Shown here: positions 19,329 through 27,568 of the stretch, piece by piece
How the letters are laid out: each line of letters starts with the position of its first letter
How positions within the stretch are numbered: the first letter of the stretch is position 1
Source of the DNA: Candidatus Sulfopaludibacter sp.
GTDB lineage: Bacteria > Acidobacteriota > Terriglobia > Bryobacterales > Bryobacteraceae
DNA length: 43,871 bases
NCBI GenBank assembly: GCA_031292755.1
Contig: JARLGM010000041.1
Span: 1 to 43,871 of the forward strand
Direction of reading: 5' to 3'
Translations under genes and position numbers: made by a program
The notes under the pieces: generated by a model
The model's input: the letters and a program-made list of their open reading frames with translations, nothing else
The model's database searches: none
What the model was told of the DNA's origin: nothing

Positions 19329-21005
19329 ATGAAATCTACTTTCCTCGCTTCTTCATTGCTGTTACTTCCAGCATTCGCGTTCGCACAAGGCGGCCTGAAT
19401 CCGGCGGAAATCTTCGAGCCGCTCCAGGAGCAATGGCCCACTTATTCCGGCGATTATACCGGCAAGCGCTTCAGCGACTTGAAGCTGATCAATCAATCGA
19501 CCGTGAAAAACCTGAGCCTCTCCTGGGTCACACGATTCACTACCGGCTGTGGTCCGGCGGGCGCCGATAACGGCGGCGGAGCCGGATTCGGCGGCCGGGG
19601 CGGGGGAGTCGCGCCGGCCCCAATCATCGCGGGCGGTTTTGGTAAGGGCGACCTGAATACCTGCGGTCCCGCTCGTCTGGGCGGCGGCATTCTCATGGTG
19701 GACGGCGTGATCTATATGTCGTCGCCCGATAACGCCTGGGCGGTCGACGCCCGTGACGGCACAATCCTCTGGCACTATTATTGGAAGACCCGCGGTGGTA
19801 CCCACACCGGCAACCGGGGTATGGGAATGTGGCACAACAACCTGTACCTTGAGGTGCATGACGACTACCTCATCTGTCTGGATGCCAGAACCGGCAAGGA
19901 GAAATGGAAAAAGGAAATCTCCAGCTTCGACCAGCAGTACTTCTCCTCCGTGGCGCCCATCGTTATCGGCGATCACGTTCTCGCCGGAACCGGCAATGAC
20001 ATGGACGCCCCCGGTTTTCTGCAGTCGTTCGATCCCGAGACGGGCGAGCGGCAGTGGATTCTGTACACGGTTCCCATGACGGCGGACGATCCCGCGGTAA
20101 AAACGTGGGCCAGCCTGGATGCGGCGCGGCACGGCGGCGCCCAACCCTGGATCCCCGGCGCTTACGATCCCGAAACACATCTATACATGTTCGGTACGGG
20201 CAATCCGACGCCGGCTTACACCACGGGCCGCGGCGACGGCGACAACCTGTACACGTGCTCGCTGGTCGCCGTCAACGTCGATACCGGGAAGATGGCCTGG
20301 TATTACCAGACTTCGCCGCACGACACGCATGATTGGGACTCCACGCAGACGCCTATCATCGCCGATGTGCCGTTCAACGGGCGCACGCGCAAGATCGTGA
20401 TGACCGCGGAACGCAACGGCTATTTCTTCGTCCTGGACCGTGTGACGGGTGAACATCTGGTGACGGGGAAGTTCGGACTCTACAACAACTGGGCATTAGG
20501 CCTGGACGAGAAGGGGCGGCCGAAGCGCAACCCGGGCAAGGACGCCACGATTCCGGGGTCCCTGGTGAATGCCGACATCACGAATTATCCGCCGCCATCG
20601 TTTTCGCCGGAGACAGGTCTGTTTTACGTCCCCGAACGCAATTCGCTGCGGATCTCGTATCTCATCGACCCTGACCCACGCGGCTCGATGGGCCTGGGAG
20701 GCACAACCGGCGGGGGCAACATTTCGTACGGATCCTATATCGATGCCATCGATTACCGCACCGGCGAGGTCGTGTGGCGGCATGAAAATGACGGGAGCGC
20801 CGGCGTGTTAACCACTGCGGGCGGCCTGCTGTTCAGCGGTGACGGACAAAACCTGGTGGCCTACGACTCAAAGAATGGCAAACCGATCTGGCATGCCCGC
20901 ATCGGCGCGGGCGGCAACGCCCCTGAAACCTACATGCTCGACGGTAAGCAGTACGTCCTCGCCACGGGCGGAGATCAACTTTATGCTTTCGTGTCGAACC
21001 AGTAG
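19329..21005 (+). CDS. PQQ-dependent alcohol/sugar dehydrogenase (quinoprotein beta-propeller)
   Basis: 558 residues with signal peptide MKSTFLASSLLLLPAFAFA. The mature chain has the WPTYSGDYTGKRFS opening and repeated propeller tryptophan-docking motifs (DARDGTILWHYYWKTRG, LDARTGKEKWKKEI, DTGKMAWYYQT, DYRTGEVVWRHEN) of eight-bladed PQQ quinoproteins. HDTHDWDSTQTP is a family hallmark. It would oxidise alcohols or sugars in the periplasm and pass electrons to the adjacent diheme cytochrome. A Gly-rich insertion (~residues 76-93) follows a CGPAGA segment; I do not see the vicinal Cys pair of methanol dehydrogenases. Substrate is unknown. Confidence 0.88.
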   Translation: MKSTFLASSLLLLPAFAFAQGGLNPAEIFEPLQEQWPTYSGDYTGKRFSDLKLINQSTVKNLSLSWVTRFTTGCGPAGADNGGGAGFGGRGGGVAPAPIIAGGFGKGDLNTCGPARLGGGILMVDGVIYMSSPDNAWAVDARDGTILWHYYWKTRGGTHTGNRGMGMWHNNLYLEVHDDYLICLDARTGKEKWKKEISSFDQQYFSSVAPIVIGDHVLAGTGNDMDAPGFLQSFDPETGERQWILYTVPMTADDPAVKTWASLDAARHGGAQPWIPGAYDPETHLYMFGTGNPTPAYTTGRGDGDNLYTCSLVAVNVDTGKMAWYYQTSPHDTHDWDSTQTPIIADVPFNGRTRKIVMTAERNGYFFVLDRVTGEHLVTGKFGLYNNWALGLDEKGRPKRNPGKDATIPGSLVNADITNYPPPSFSPETGLFYVPERNSLRISYLIDPDPRGSMGLGGTTGGGNISYGSYIDAIDYRTGEVVWRHENDGSAGVLTTAGGLLFSGDGQNLVAYDSKNGKPIWHARIGAGGNAPETYMLDGKQYVLATGGDQLYAFVSNQ

Positions 21006-21023
21006 GATTGGGCGGGTACCGGC

Positions 21024-21037
21024 GTGACGCAAGTCAC
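21024..21037. promoter_or_regulatory. FNR/FixK-like palindrome upstream of the DUF438 gene
   Basis: GTGAC-GCAA-GTCAC is a perfect 5+5 inverted repeat with a 4-base centre. Its core TGAC-N4-GTCA matches the FNR/FixK/DNR consensus TTGAY-N4-RTCAA except for the outermost bases. It ends 45 bases before the DUF438/hemerythrin gene, a position suited to control by a CRP/FNR-family regulator responding to O2 or NO. Confidence 0.5.
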
Positions 21038-21082
21038 TGAAAGGCGCGAGAACACCTTCTAAGCTCGGGTTAAGGACAAACC

Positions 21083-22327
21083 ATGAGCGAATTAATCGAT
21101 AACCGGGCACAGCGGGTGCGGACCCTGAAGGGGATCATCCAGCGCCTCCATGCCGGAGAGGCGCCGGACGATGTGCGGAGCAGTCTGAAGGAACTGGTCT
21201 GCCGGACCGACTACTCGGAAGTCATGGCCATGGAGCAGGAACTCATCGCGGATGGCATGCCGGTGGAGGAAATCCAGAGTATGTGCGACCTGCACTCGCA
21301 GGTCACCCGGGAAGTCCTGGTGCAGTTGGCGCCCCCACCGCTTCCCCCCGGTCATCCGGTAGACACATTGCGCCGCGAGAATGAGGCGCTGCGGGACTCC
21401 ATGACGCGCCTGCAACAGGCGATGAATCGGGTCCTCGAAACTCCCGATGACGGGGATGCCTCAGCTCCGCTGCTTGCATGGCGGCAAGCGCTTAACGAAC
21501 TGCAGGATGTGGACAAGCACTATCAGCGCAAGGAACACCTGCTGTTCACGTGCTTAGAGCGCCACGGGATCACCGGCCCTTCGAAGGTGATGTGGGGCAA
21601 AGACGATCAGATTCGGGAACTGTTGAAGGGTCTCGGCGCCGCATTGCGCGAGCGCGATACCGCGGTGGCGGAATGGAAGTTGCTCGCGGCCACCATGGGC
21701 GCCGCTGCGGTGAGCGCGGTGCACGAAATGATCTACAAAGAGGAGCAGATCCTGCTCCCCATCTGTCTGGAGAGATTCACCGCGGACGAGTGGGCCGAGA
21801 TCTGGGCGTCTTCCCCTCGTTACGGGTGGTGTCTGGTGGCGCCGCGCGAAGGCTACAAGCCAGTGGACCTGGCGCCGGATCGGGCTTCGGCGGCCGGCGG
21901 CGTTTCCCTTCCGACAGGAACGCTGACGCTGGAGCAACTCATCGCCATCTTCTCCACCCTTCCGGTGGATCTCACTTTTGTGGACGCTAGCGACCGCGTC
22001 GCGTTCTTTTCGGAGGGCCCGAACCGGGTCTTCGCCCGGAGTCGTGCCATCATCGGTCGGATGGTACAGAACTGTCATCCTCCGCGAAGCGTCGATGTCG
22101 TGGAGCGGATCCTGGGCGATTTTCGGGCGGGGCGGCAAAATGTGGCTGAATTCTGGATCCAGTTTATGGGCCGATTCGTTCACATTCGCTATTTTGCGGT
22201 AAGGGGCGGCGAAGGCCGCTATCTGGGGACGCTGGAAGTAACACAGGATGCCGGCCCCATCCGGGCGCTGGAAGGGGAGCGCCGGTTGTTGGAGTACGGC
22301 GTGCCGGCAGCGGCGGGTGCGCAATGA
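21083..22327 (+). CDS. DUF438 / hemerythrin-like / PAS protein
   Basis: 414 residues in the standard three-part order: N-terminal DUF438 helical domain (~8-80, LKGIIQRLHAGEAPDDVRS), a hemerythrin HHE-like four-helix bundle (~95-240, DKHYQRKEHLLFTCLERHG and VHEMIYKEEQILLPICLER supply His/Glu ligands) and a PAS-like domain (~280-405) with the family motif QNCHPPRSVDVVERIL. Proteins of this architecture are thought to sense or handle O2, NO or iron; activity is not established. It ends with ATGA, overlapping the start of a decayed DUF1858 gene, and an FNR-like site lies just upstream. Confidence 0.85.
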   Translation: MSELIDNRAQRVRTLKGIIQRLHAGEAPDDVRSSLKELVCRTDYSEVMAMEQELIADGMPVEEIQSMCDLHSQVTREVLVQLAPPPLPPGHPVDTLRRENEALRDSMTRLQQAMNRVLETPDDGDASAPLLAWRQALNELQDVDKHYQRKEHLLFTCLERHGITGPSKVMWGKDDQIRELLKGLGAALRERDTAVAEWKLLAATMGAAAVSAVHEMIYKEEQILLPICLERFTADEWAEIWASSPRYGWCLVAPREGYKPVDLAPDRASAAGGVSLPTGTLTLEQLIAIFSTLPVDLTFVDASDRVAFFSEGPNRVFARSRAIIGRMVQNCHPPRSVDVVERILGDFRAGRQNVAEFWIQFMGRFVHIRYFAVRGGEGRYLGTLEVTQDAGPIRALEGERRLLEYGVPAAAGAQ

Positions 22328-22440
22328 GCCTGTCGATCGGTCCTGAAACCACGGTTGGGGCCCTGCTTTAGGCGTACCCGGAACTCGAAGCCGCACTTGT
22401 CGAGATGGCGCCCGCCTTCGCGAAGCTACGCAATCCGGTG
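22324..22440 (+). pseudogene. Decayed DUF1858 gene
   Basis: From the ATG at 22324 the frame reads MSLSIGPETTVGALL, TAG, AYPELEAALVEMAPAFAKLRNPVLR. This is a clear DUF1858 N-terminus (ETTVGELLE.YPELEEVLIEMAPAFKKLKNPVLR) in which the expected Glu codon after LL is an amber stop at 22369-22371, and the C-terminal half after NPVLR is no longer recognisable. Its start overlaps the DUF438 stop by ATGA, the layout expected for a coupled partner. DUF1858 and DUF438 domains often occur together. Confidence 0.7.
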
Positions 22441-22560
22441 TTGCGGAGTGAGCCTCCAGCCGCTGATCGAGACTCTGTGGCACGCAGGGGCGGCGGTCCA
22501 CCGTTCCTCGCAAGGTGCAGCGCATTTCACGTGGTTCGGAAAGCAGCGACCCGTGTCGAC

Positions 22561-23988
22561 TCAGTTTTGATGGCCTCCGTTCGACATATTTCCCGCTGGT
22601 GGAGTCGATGCCCCGGGAGGCAGAGGTCTCTGCATCTGTAACAATTGCTCGAACGGCAGACTTTCCGACGGCGGATGTACGGGAACCGGTCCAGTTGTTT
22701 GCATGCCGGGCTGGCGTGGTTCGCCCGGACCCAGGAACGGCAGGAACGGAGTCTTGAATTCCAGGCCCGGAGGCTGCTCACCGGCCGGTATCGGGCGCAC
22801 GATCTCGGGAGTAATCAGCACCAGCAGTTCGCTGTTGTTGCGCGATATCGATTTGCTCTGGAACAACTTTCCCAATACGGGGATGTCGCCGATGCCGGGG
22901 ATCTTCGAAAGAGTCTCGGTGGTCTGGGTATCCAGCAGGCCTGCAATCACGAAGCTTTGCCCGCTTTCCAGTTCCACCTCGGTCTGCACCCGGCGGGTCG
23001 AAGTTCCCGGAACCGTGGTCCCGGCCACCGTTACCGAGTTGGTGTAGTCCAGAGCGCTCACTTCCGGAGTGACTTGCAGGCGGATGGTGCCCCGGGCCGT
23101 GACGACCGGCAAGAACCCCAGCTTGATGCCGTACTCCTTGAAGGCGATGCTGATCGAGTTCGCTCCCCCGCCCGGTTGAACCACGGGAAAGGGGAACTCT
23201 CCGCCCGACACGAAATTTGCCGCGGTGTTGTTGATCACCATCAGATTCGGTTCGGCCAGCATCTGCAACTGGCGTTTGGATTCCATGGCTTTGATGGCAG
23301 CGGCCAGATTGAGATCCCGGCGGAAGAGGAATAGATTAATCGCCTGGTTCAGCAAAAACGGCGGACCTCCAGTCTGGCTCATCGGCGAATCCGGACCAAT
23401 CGCCGTGGTTTGGTTGAACGCGCCGCTCGCCAGGTCCAGGCCGAGGTCGGTTGCCGCCGAACGATCTACATCGGCGAATCTCACCCGCAACAGAATCTGA
23501 GGCTCGACCGGCGGAACGTCCACACGAAGCAGATTGATCGCTTTTCCCAACGTAGAGGCAATCGCCATCACGCGCCCGGCGGAAAACAAGTCCTTCACCC
23601 GGCCACGCACAAACGCGGTGTCATTCTCGACCGTGACACTCACCTGGCCATCGGGTACTTCGCGCGCGATCTCCTCCCGGATGGCATTCAAACGCCACGT
23701 CCCCGCTCTCACCGCCAGATCGTAAACAAGCCGTGTGTCGTTCTCCAGCCACACGATCAGCGAGGTCTCGCCCGGCGCCTTGCCGTTGATGAGCACTTCC
23801 CTGGGGCCGATCGCGACGGATTCGATGAGATCGCCGTTGGCGGTAGCGATCTGCTTGATCTTCAAAGGGCTGTCGATTATCAGCGATTTGCCGACCGTGA
23901 CCGTGAGTTTGGCCGGATCCTCCGCGAGGGCGGGGAGCCGCGCCAGCGCAAAAAGGAAAGCCACCGTCAAGGTTCTTGACCAGCACAT
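22561..23988 (-). CDS. cpaC: CpaC/RcpA-type secretin of a Flp/Tad pilus or type II-like system
   Basis: 475 residues with a signal peptide (MCWSRTLTVAFLFALARLPALA). Order: pilus-secretin N-terminal domain (~27-95, SLIIDSPLKIKQIATANGDLI), a BON-like segment (~100-160), then the secretin core (~170-400) with RVQTEVELESGQSFVIAGLL, LSKIPGIGDIPVLGKLFQS and SELLVLITPEIVRP, the family signature. A Pro-rich ~70-residue tail follows. Such proteins form the outer-membrane ring for pilus secretion. No other tad/cpa genes are in the window, so it is either isolated or the cluster is split. Its start codon overlaps an ATG on the opposite strand. Confidence 0.88.
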   Translation of the reverse strand: MCWSRTLTVAFLFALARLPALAEDPAKLTVTVGKSLIIDSPLKIKQIATANGDLIESVAIGPREVLINGKAPGETSLIVWLENDTRLVYDLAVRAGTWRLNAIREEIAREVPDGQVSVTVENDTAFVRGRVKDLFSAGRVMAIASTLGKAINLLRVDVPPVEPQILLRVRFADVDRSAATDLGLDLASGAFNQTTAIGPDSPMSQTGGPPFLLNQAINLFLFRRDLNLAAAIKAMESKRQLQMLAEPNLMVINNTAANFVSGGEFPFPVVQPGGGANSISIAFKEYGIKLGFLPVVTARGTIRLQVTPEVSALDYTNSVTVAGTTVPGTSTRRVQTEVELESGQSFVIAGLLDTQTTETLSKIPGIGDIPVLGKLFQSKSISRNNSELLVLITPEIVRPIPAGEQPPGLEFKTPFLPFLGPGEPRQPGMQTTGPVPVHPPSESLPFEQLLQMQRPLPPGASTPPAGNMSNGGHQN

Positions 23989-24064
23989 GCGGAAACCATC
24001 GGCGGGATCGGGTTGCGGCTTTATAGCCCTAAAGCTCCGCCGTGAAATCTCCGATAGATCCAGG

Positions 24065-24772
24065 GTGAAACGAGATCAGAAAATTCGGATCGCGATCTAC
24101 ACGCAGCAGCCGTTCATCGCGCAAGGATTGGCCGCGGTTCTGCGAAGCCAGACGGATCTCAGACTGGCAGCCTGTCTAGATACCCTGGCCAGCCTCCGGG
24201 ACTACCTGAAATCGGCAACCCCGGACGTGCTGCTGATATACCTGATGACCGCCATGAGTCTGTCCGACCTGCACGAGATCCGGAGTCTCGATAGCCGCTG
24301 CCGGATCGTGCTGTGGGGACAGGATCTGGAGGGCGATTTTGCCTTCCAGGCTATGCAATTGGGCGTGCGCAGCATCCTTCCCGGCGACACCTCTATCGAG
24401 AACTTCCTGGCAGCCCTGCGAAGCGTTCAGAAAGGCGCGCTCTGCTTTGAAAGAGATCTGCTGGAAAATGTCTTATCGCATAAGCCGGTCGCCCTCAGCA
24501 TGCGCCAGCGGCAGATTGTCTCGCTGGTAGCGCAAGGCCGTAAGAATAAGGAGATCGCGTTTTCCATGGGGATCACCGAAGGCACGGTTAAAGCGTATCT
24601 CTACAAACTGTTTAAGAAACTCGGAATGAACGACCGCCTGGACCTGGCGCTCTTCGGGCGCAAGAACCTGTTCAGTGGACCGGGCCGGCCGGCCCAATTC
24701 GACGGCGGTGCCGTAGCGCCCTCCGTCTTGCTCATCCCGCGACGGCAATCCAGCCTTTCAGCGGTGCAGTGA
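24065..24772 (+). CDS. NarL/LuxR-type response regulator lacking the phospho-acceptor Asp
   Basis: 235 residues from the GTG at 24065; an ATG at 23987 in the same frame is possible but adds unconserved sequence overlapping the cpaC start. The receiver domain (~6-120) aligns as PDVLLIYLMTAMS, where the usual Asp at the end of beta3 is Tyr59, so ordinary phosphorylation is unlikely. The C-terminal LuxR helix-turn-helix (SMRQRQIVSLVAQGRKNKEIA..MGITEGTVKAYLYKLFKKLG) is intact. Divergent from cpaC across 76 bases, so it may control that gene through a non-phosphorylation signal. Confidence 0.8.
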   Translation: MKRDQKIRIAIYTQQPFIAQGLAAVLRSQTDLRLAACLDTLASLRDYLKSATPDVLLIYLMTAMSLSDLHEIRSLDSRCRIVLWGQDLEGDFAFQAMQLGVRSILPGDTSIENFLAALRSVQKGALCFERDLLENVLSHKPVALSMRQRQIVSLVAQGRKNKEIAFSMGITEGTVKAYLYKLFKKLGMNDRLDLALFGRKNLFSGPGRPAQFDGGAVAPSVLLIPRRQSSLSAVQ

Positions 24773-24938
24773 AGTAGAACTATTCGCCCGTAGCCACTTG
24801 GGGATGACGTGTTCGACGCCACCGCGAGCGCGACTGCGTCGTGGTTCGTGCCCATGCTGACGAAACCGGTGTTCTACGGACATGTCCCTCGACGGCCCGA
24901 TTTTCATGGCGCCGTTGTGGCGCTCAAAGCGCCACGAG

Positions 24939-27415
24939 TTATTCGTACCGTAGCGCGTCTAAGGGGTTCACGCGCGATGCTCGACGCGCGGGCACGTAAC
25001 CGGCTGCGGCCGTCGTAATGGCCAGCGCGAAGACAGCGGCCAAAACCACTACCGCGTCGAAAGCTTCCACTCCGAAGAGCTGGCTTTTCGTATACCGCGC
25101 CAGCACCAGCGCCACTGGCACGCCGGTGGCCAGCCCGGCGACCAGAATCCAATCCAGTTCCCGGATCACCATGCCGCGTATCTTGCCGGGAGCCGCCCCC
25201 AGTGCCATGCGAATGCCGATTTCGCGCGTCCGCTGCGTCACCGAGTGGGCCATCACGCCGTAGAGCCCGAGCATGGCCAGCGCGGTCGCCAGTATGGCGA
25301 AGACCGCGGCGAGTTGCAGCACCAGGCGGTCGGACTGGATGTTCTGGCTGATCTGTTGCTCCATGGTGCGCAGGCTTTCGGGCGGAAGGTCGCGGTCGAT
25401 CGACGCCAGCACGCGCCGGATCTGCGGAATCATCTGGTTCTCAGGCAAGGCGGAGCGTACATAAAACTCCAGCCCGTTGAGTTGCTTGTCCTGGCGCCAG
25501 GGCGTATAAAACATCGCCGGGGGTTTTTGCTTCACGCCGGAGTAGTGGCTGTCCTTCACCACGCCCACGATCTCAGCGGAGGGCGGCCCATCATAAAAAA
25601 ATCGGGCGCCCACCGGCCTCTGGCCTGGCAGAAAGCGCTTGACGGAGGCCTCGTTGACCACCGCCACTTTACCCGCCGTCAGGTTGTCGCGGTCCGTGAA
25701 TTCGCGGCCGGCGATGAGAGGAATCCCGAGGTTTCCGAAGAAGCCGGGCCCCACTTCGTTGTAGCGCGCATTGGCATCCACCCCTGTTGCCTTGGCGCCC
25801 TCCACGCGAATGTCCGTGCCCCAGTTACTGCCCGAAATCAGCGGCACCATCGCCGCGCTCACGTTGCGCGCGCCCGGAATCGCGGCCATCTCCTTTTCGA
25901 TTCGCTCGAATAGCGCGCGCGTCTGTTCGCCCTGGTATCCGTTGAGTGCCGGAGATACCGAAAACCCGATCAGGTTTTCCGGGCGCATTCCCAAATCCAC
26001 ATGCAGCAGGTTGACCAGGCTCTTCAGAAACAGGCCGGTGGGAATCAGCAGGATGGTCGAAATCATCACCTGCGCGCACACCAGCGCCTTGCGCAGGCGC
26101 GCCGTGCTTCGGGTTCCGGACGATTGGCCGGATTCATCCTTCAGCGTGCCGGACAGTGACGACCGTGCACCCTCCCAAGCCGGATAAAGGCCGAACATCA
26201 GGCCGGTGACCGCCGAAAGTCCCAGGCCGAAGAGAAGCACGGGCCACTCCAGCGTGGCTGAGAGGAAATGAATCGGCCCATCGGTGGCTAGTTGGGTCAA
26301 CAACAGTTTCACGGTGAGCCCGGCAAACGCGAGTCCGGCCACACCGCCGGCCAGGGCCAATAACAGCGCTTCCACCAGCAACTGCAACATGAGGTCACCC
26401 TGGCCGGCCCCCATCGCCGAGCGGATGGCCATCTCCCTGCGCCGCTGCGCCGAACGGGCCAGCAGCAGGTTCGCGGCATTGGCCATGGCGATGAGCAGCA
26501 CCCGGTGGCGCACATCAGGATGATCAGCGGTATTTTGGTGTCATCCCGCATGATGCTTTGACCCTGGCTGCCGTCTTTCAGACTCAGACGCGAGGCCAGA
26601 AAGCGCTGGACCTTCTTCTGATAGAAGAAACGCGGCTTCTTGGATTGCTCCTCCAGCAACCCGGCGTAGGCGCTGTTCAACGCCGCCGACGCCTGCGGAC
26701 GGGTGACGCCGGGTTGCAATCGCGCGAACAGGTACAGGTAGTAATCGTCCCAGCGGTCGGTGCCGTTCCAGTGCGGCGTCAGCAGCGGCTTGAAGGTGAG
26801 GGGAAGGAACGCGGCCGGTTCCTGACCCAGGGTCGTGCTGGTGAACCCTTTAGGCGCCACCCCGACAATCGTGAATGTCTGGCCATTCACTTTGAGCGGT
26901 TGGTTGAGAACGCCGCTATCGCCGCCCAGGTGGTCCGACCAATAGCCGTGGCTAAGCACCGCCACGGCATTGCCGCTGCCCGTATCGTCCGCCGGTTCGA
27001 TGGTGCGGCCCAACAGGGGGCGCACGCCCAGGATCGGGAAGTACCCGCCCGACACCACCATGACACCGTTGGGCAGGGTCTGCTTTTGGAATGAAATGTT
27101 GGCGCCAAACTGAAAAAACGCGGCGACACCGGTCACACCCTGCGCATGTCTTTCCAATTCGCGGAACATGGGGTAGCTGAATATGTGATCCATGCCGCCG
27201 GAATCGCCCGTGCGGCTGCTGCCGCCTTTAAACTCTTCAGGAGAAGTCAGCACTACCAGTTCCTGCGGCCGCTGCACCGGAAGCGAGTCAAGCAGGATCT
27301 GGTGGAGGAGGGAGAAAATCGCCGTGTTGGCCCCGATTCCGAGGCCCACCGAAAGAATAACGACCAGGCTGAGGAACGGCGCCTTGGCCAGGCTACGGAA
27401 CGTCGAATCGGACAC
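24939..27415 (-). pseudogene. ADOP-type MacB/FtsX-like permease, one frameshift
   Basis: Two overlapping frames together make one ~825-residue protein: an N-terminal TM (SLVVILSVGLGIGANTAIFSLL), a MacB periplasmic core domain, an FtsX permease block, a second core domain and a final FtsX block ending NPLDALRYE. This duplicated layout, without an ATPase, is the acidobacterial duplicated orphan permease family. The frame breaks at the CCC run 26501-26503; adding one base restores a continuous LMCATGVLLIAMANAANLLLAR. The function of ADOPs is not established; efflux or envelope roles are proposed. It may be a normal gene with a sequencing error. Divergent from the second hydrogenase small-subunit gene. 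Confidence 0.85.
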
Positions 27416-27440
27416 GTGCCATACGACTCTCTATGCTTTA

Positions 27441-27531
27441 TACGGCTTACCCGCCGAAATGGCAGCAGCACCTGACGCGCAGATTCAGTAGAATACGGTC
27501 GAAGGGGGCAAGCCGTACGAGTTACCCGCCG
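27441..27531. promoter_or_regulatory. Direct and inverted repeats upstream of the orphan hydrogenase small subunit
   Basis: TACGGCTTACCCGCCG (27441-27456) and TACGAGTTACCCGCCG (27516-27531) agree at 14 of 16 bases and start 75 bp apart, about seven helical turns. In addition AAGCCGTA at 27510-27517 is the exact inverse of TACGGCTT at 27441-27448. A TAGAAT that could be a -10 element lies between them at 27489-27494, without a good -35. They look like operator sites for control of the divergent promoters. The bound protein is unknown; the response regulator at 30093 is a candidate. Confidence 0.4.
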
Positions 27532-27568
27532 CGCAGGCTGCCGGCGGAGACTGGCTTGACGCTACCGA

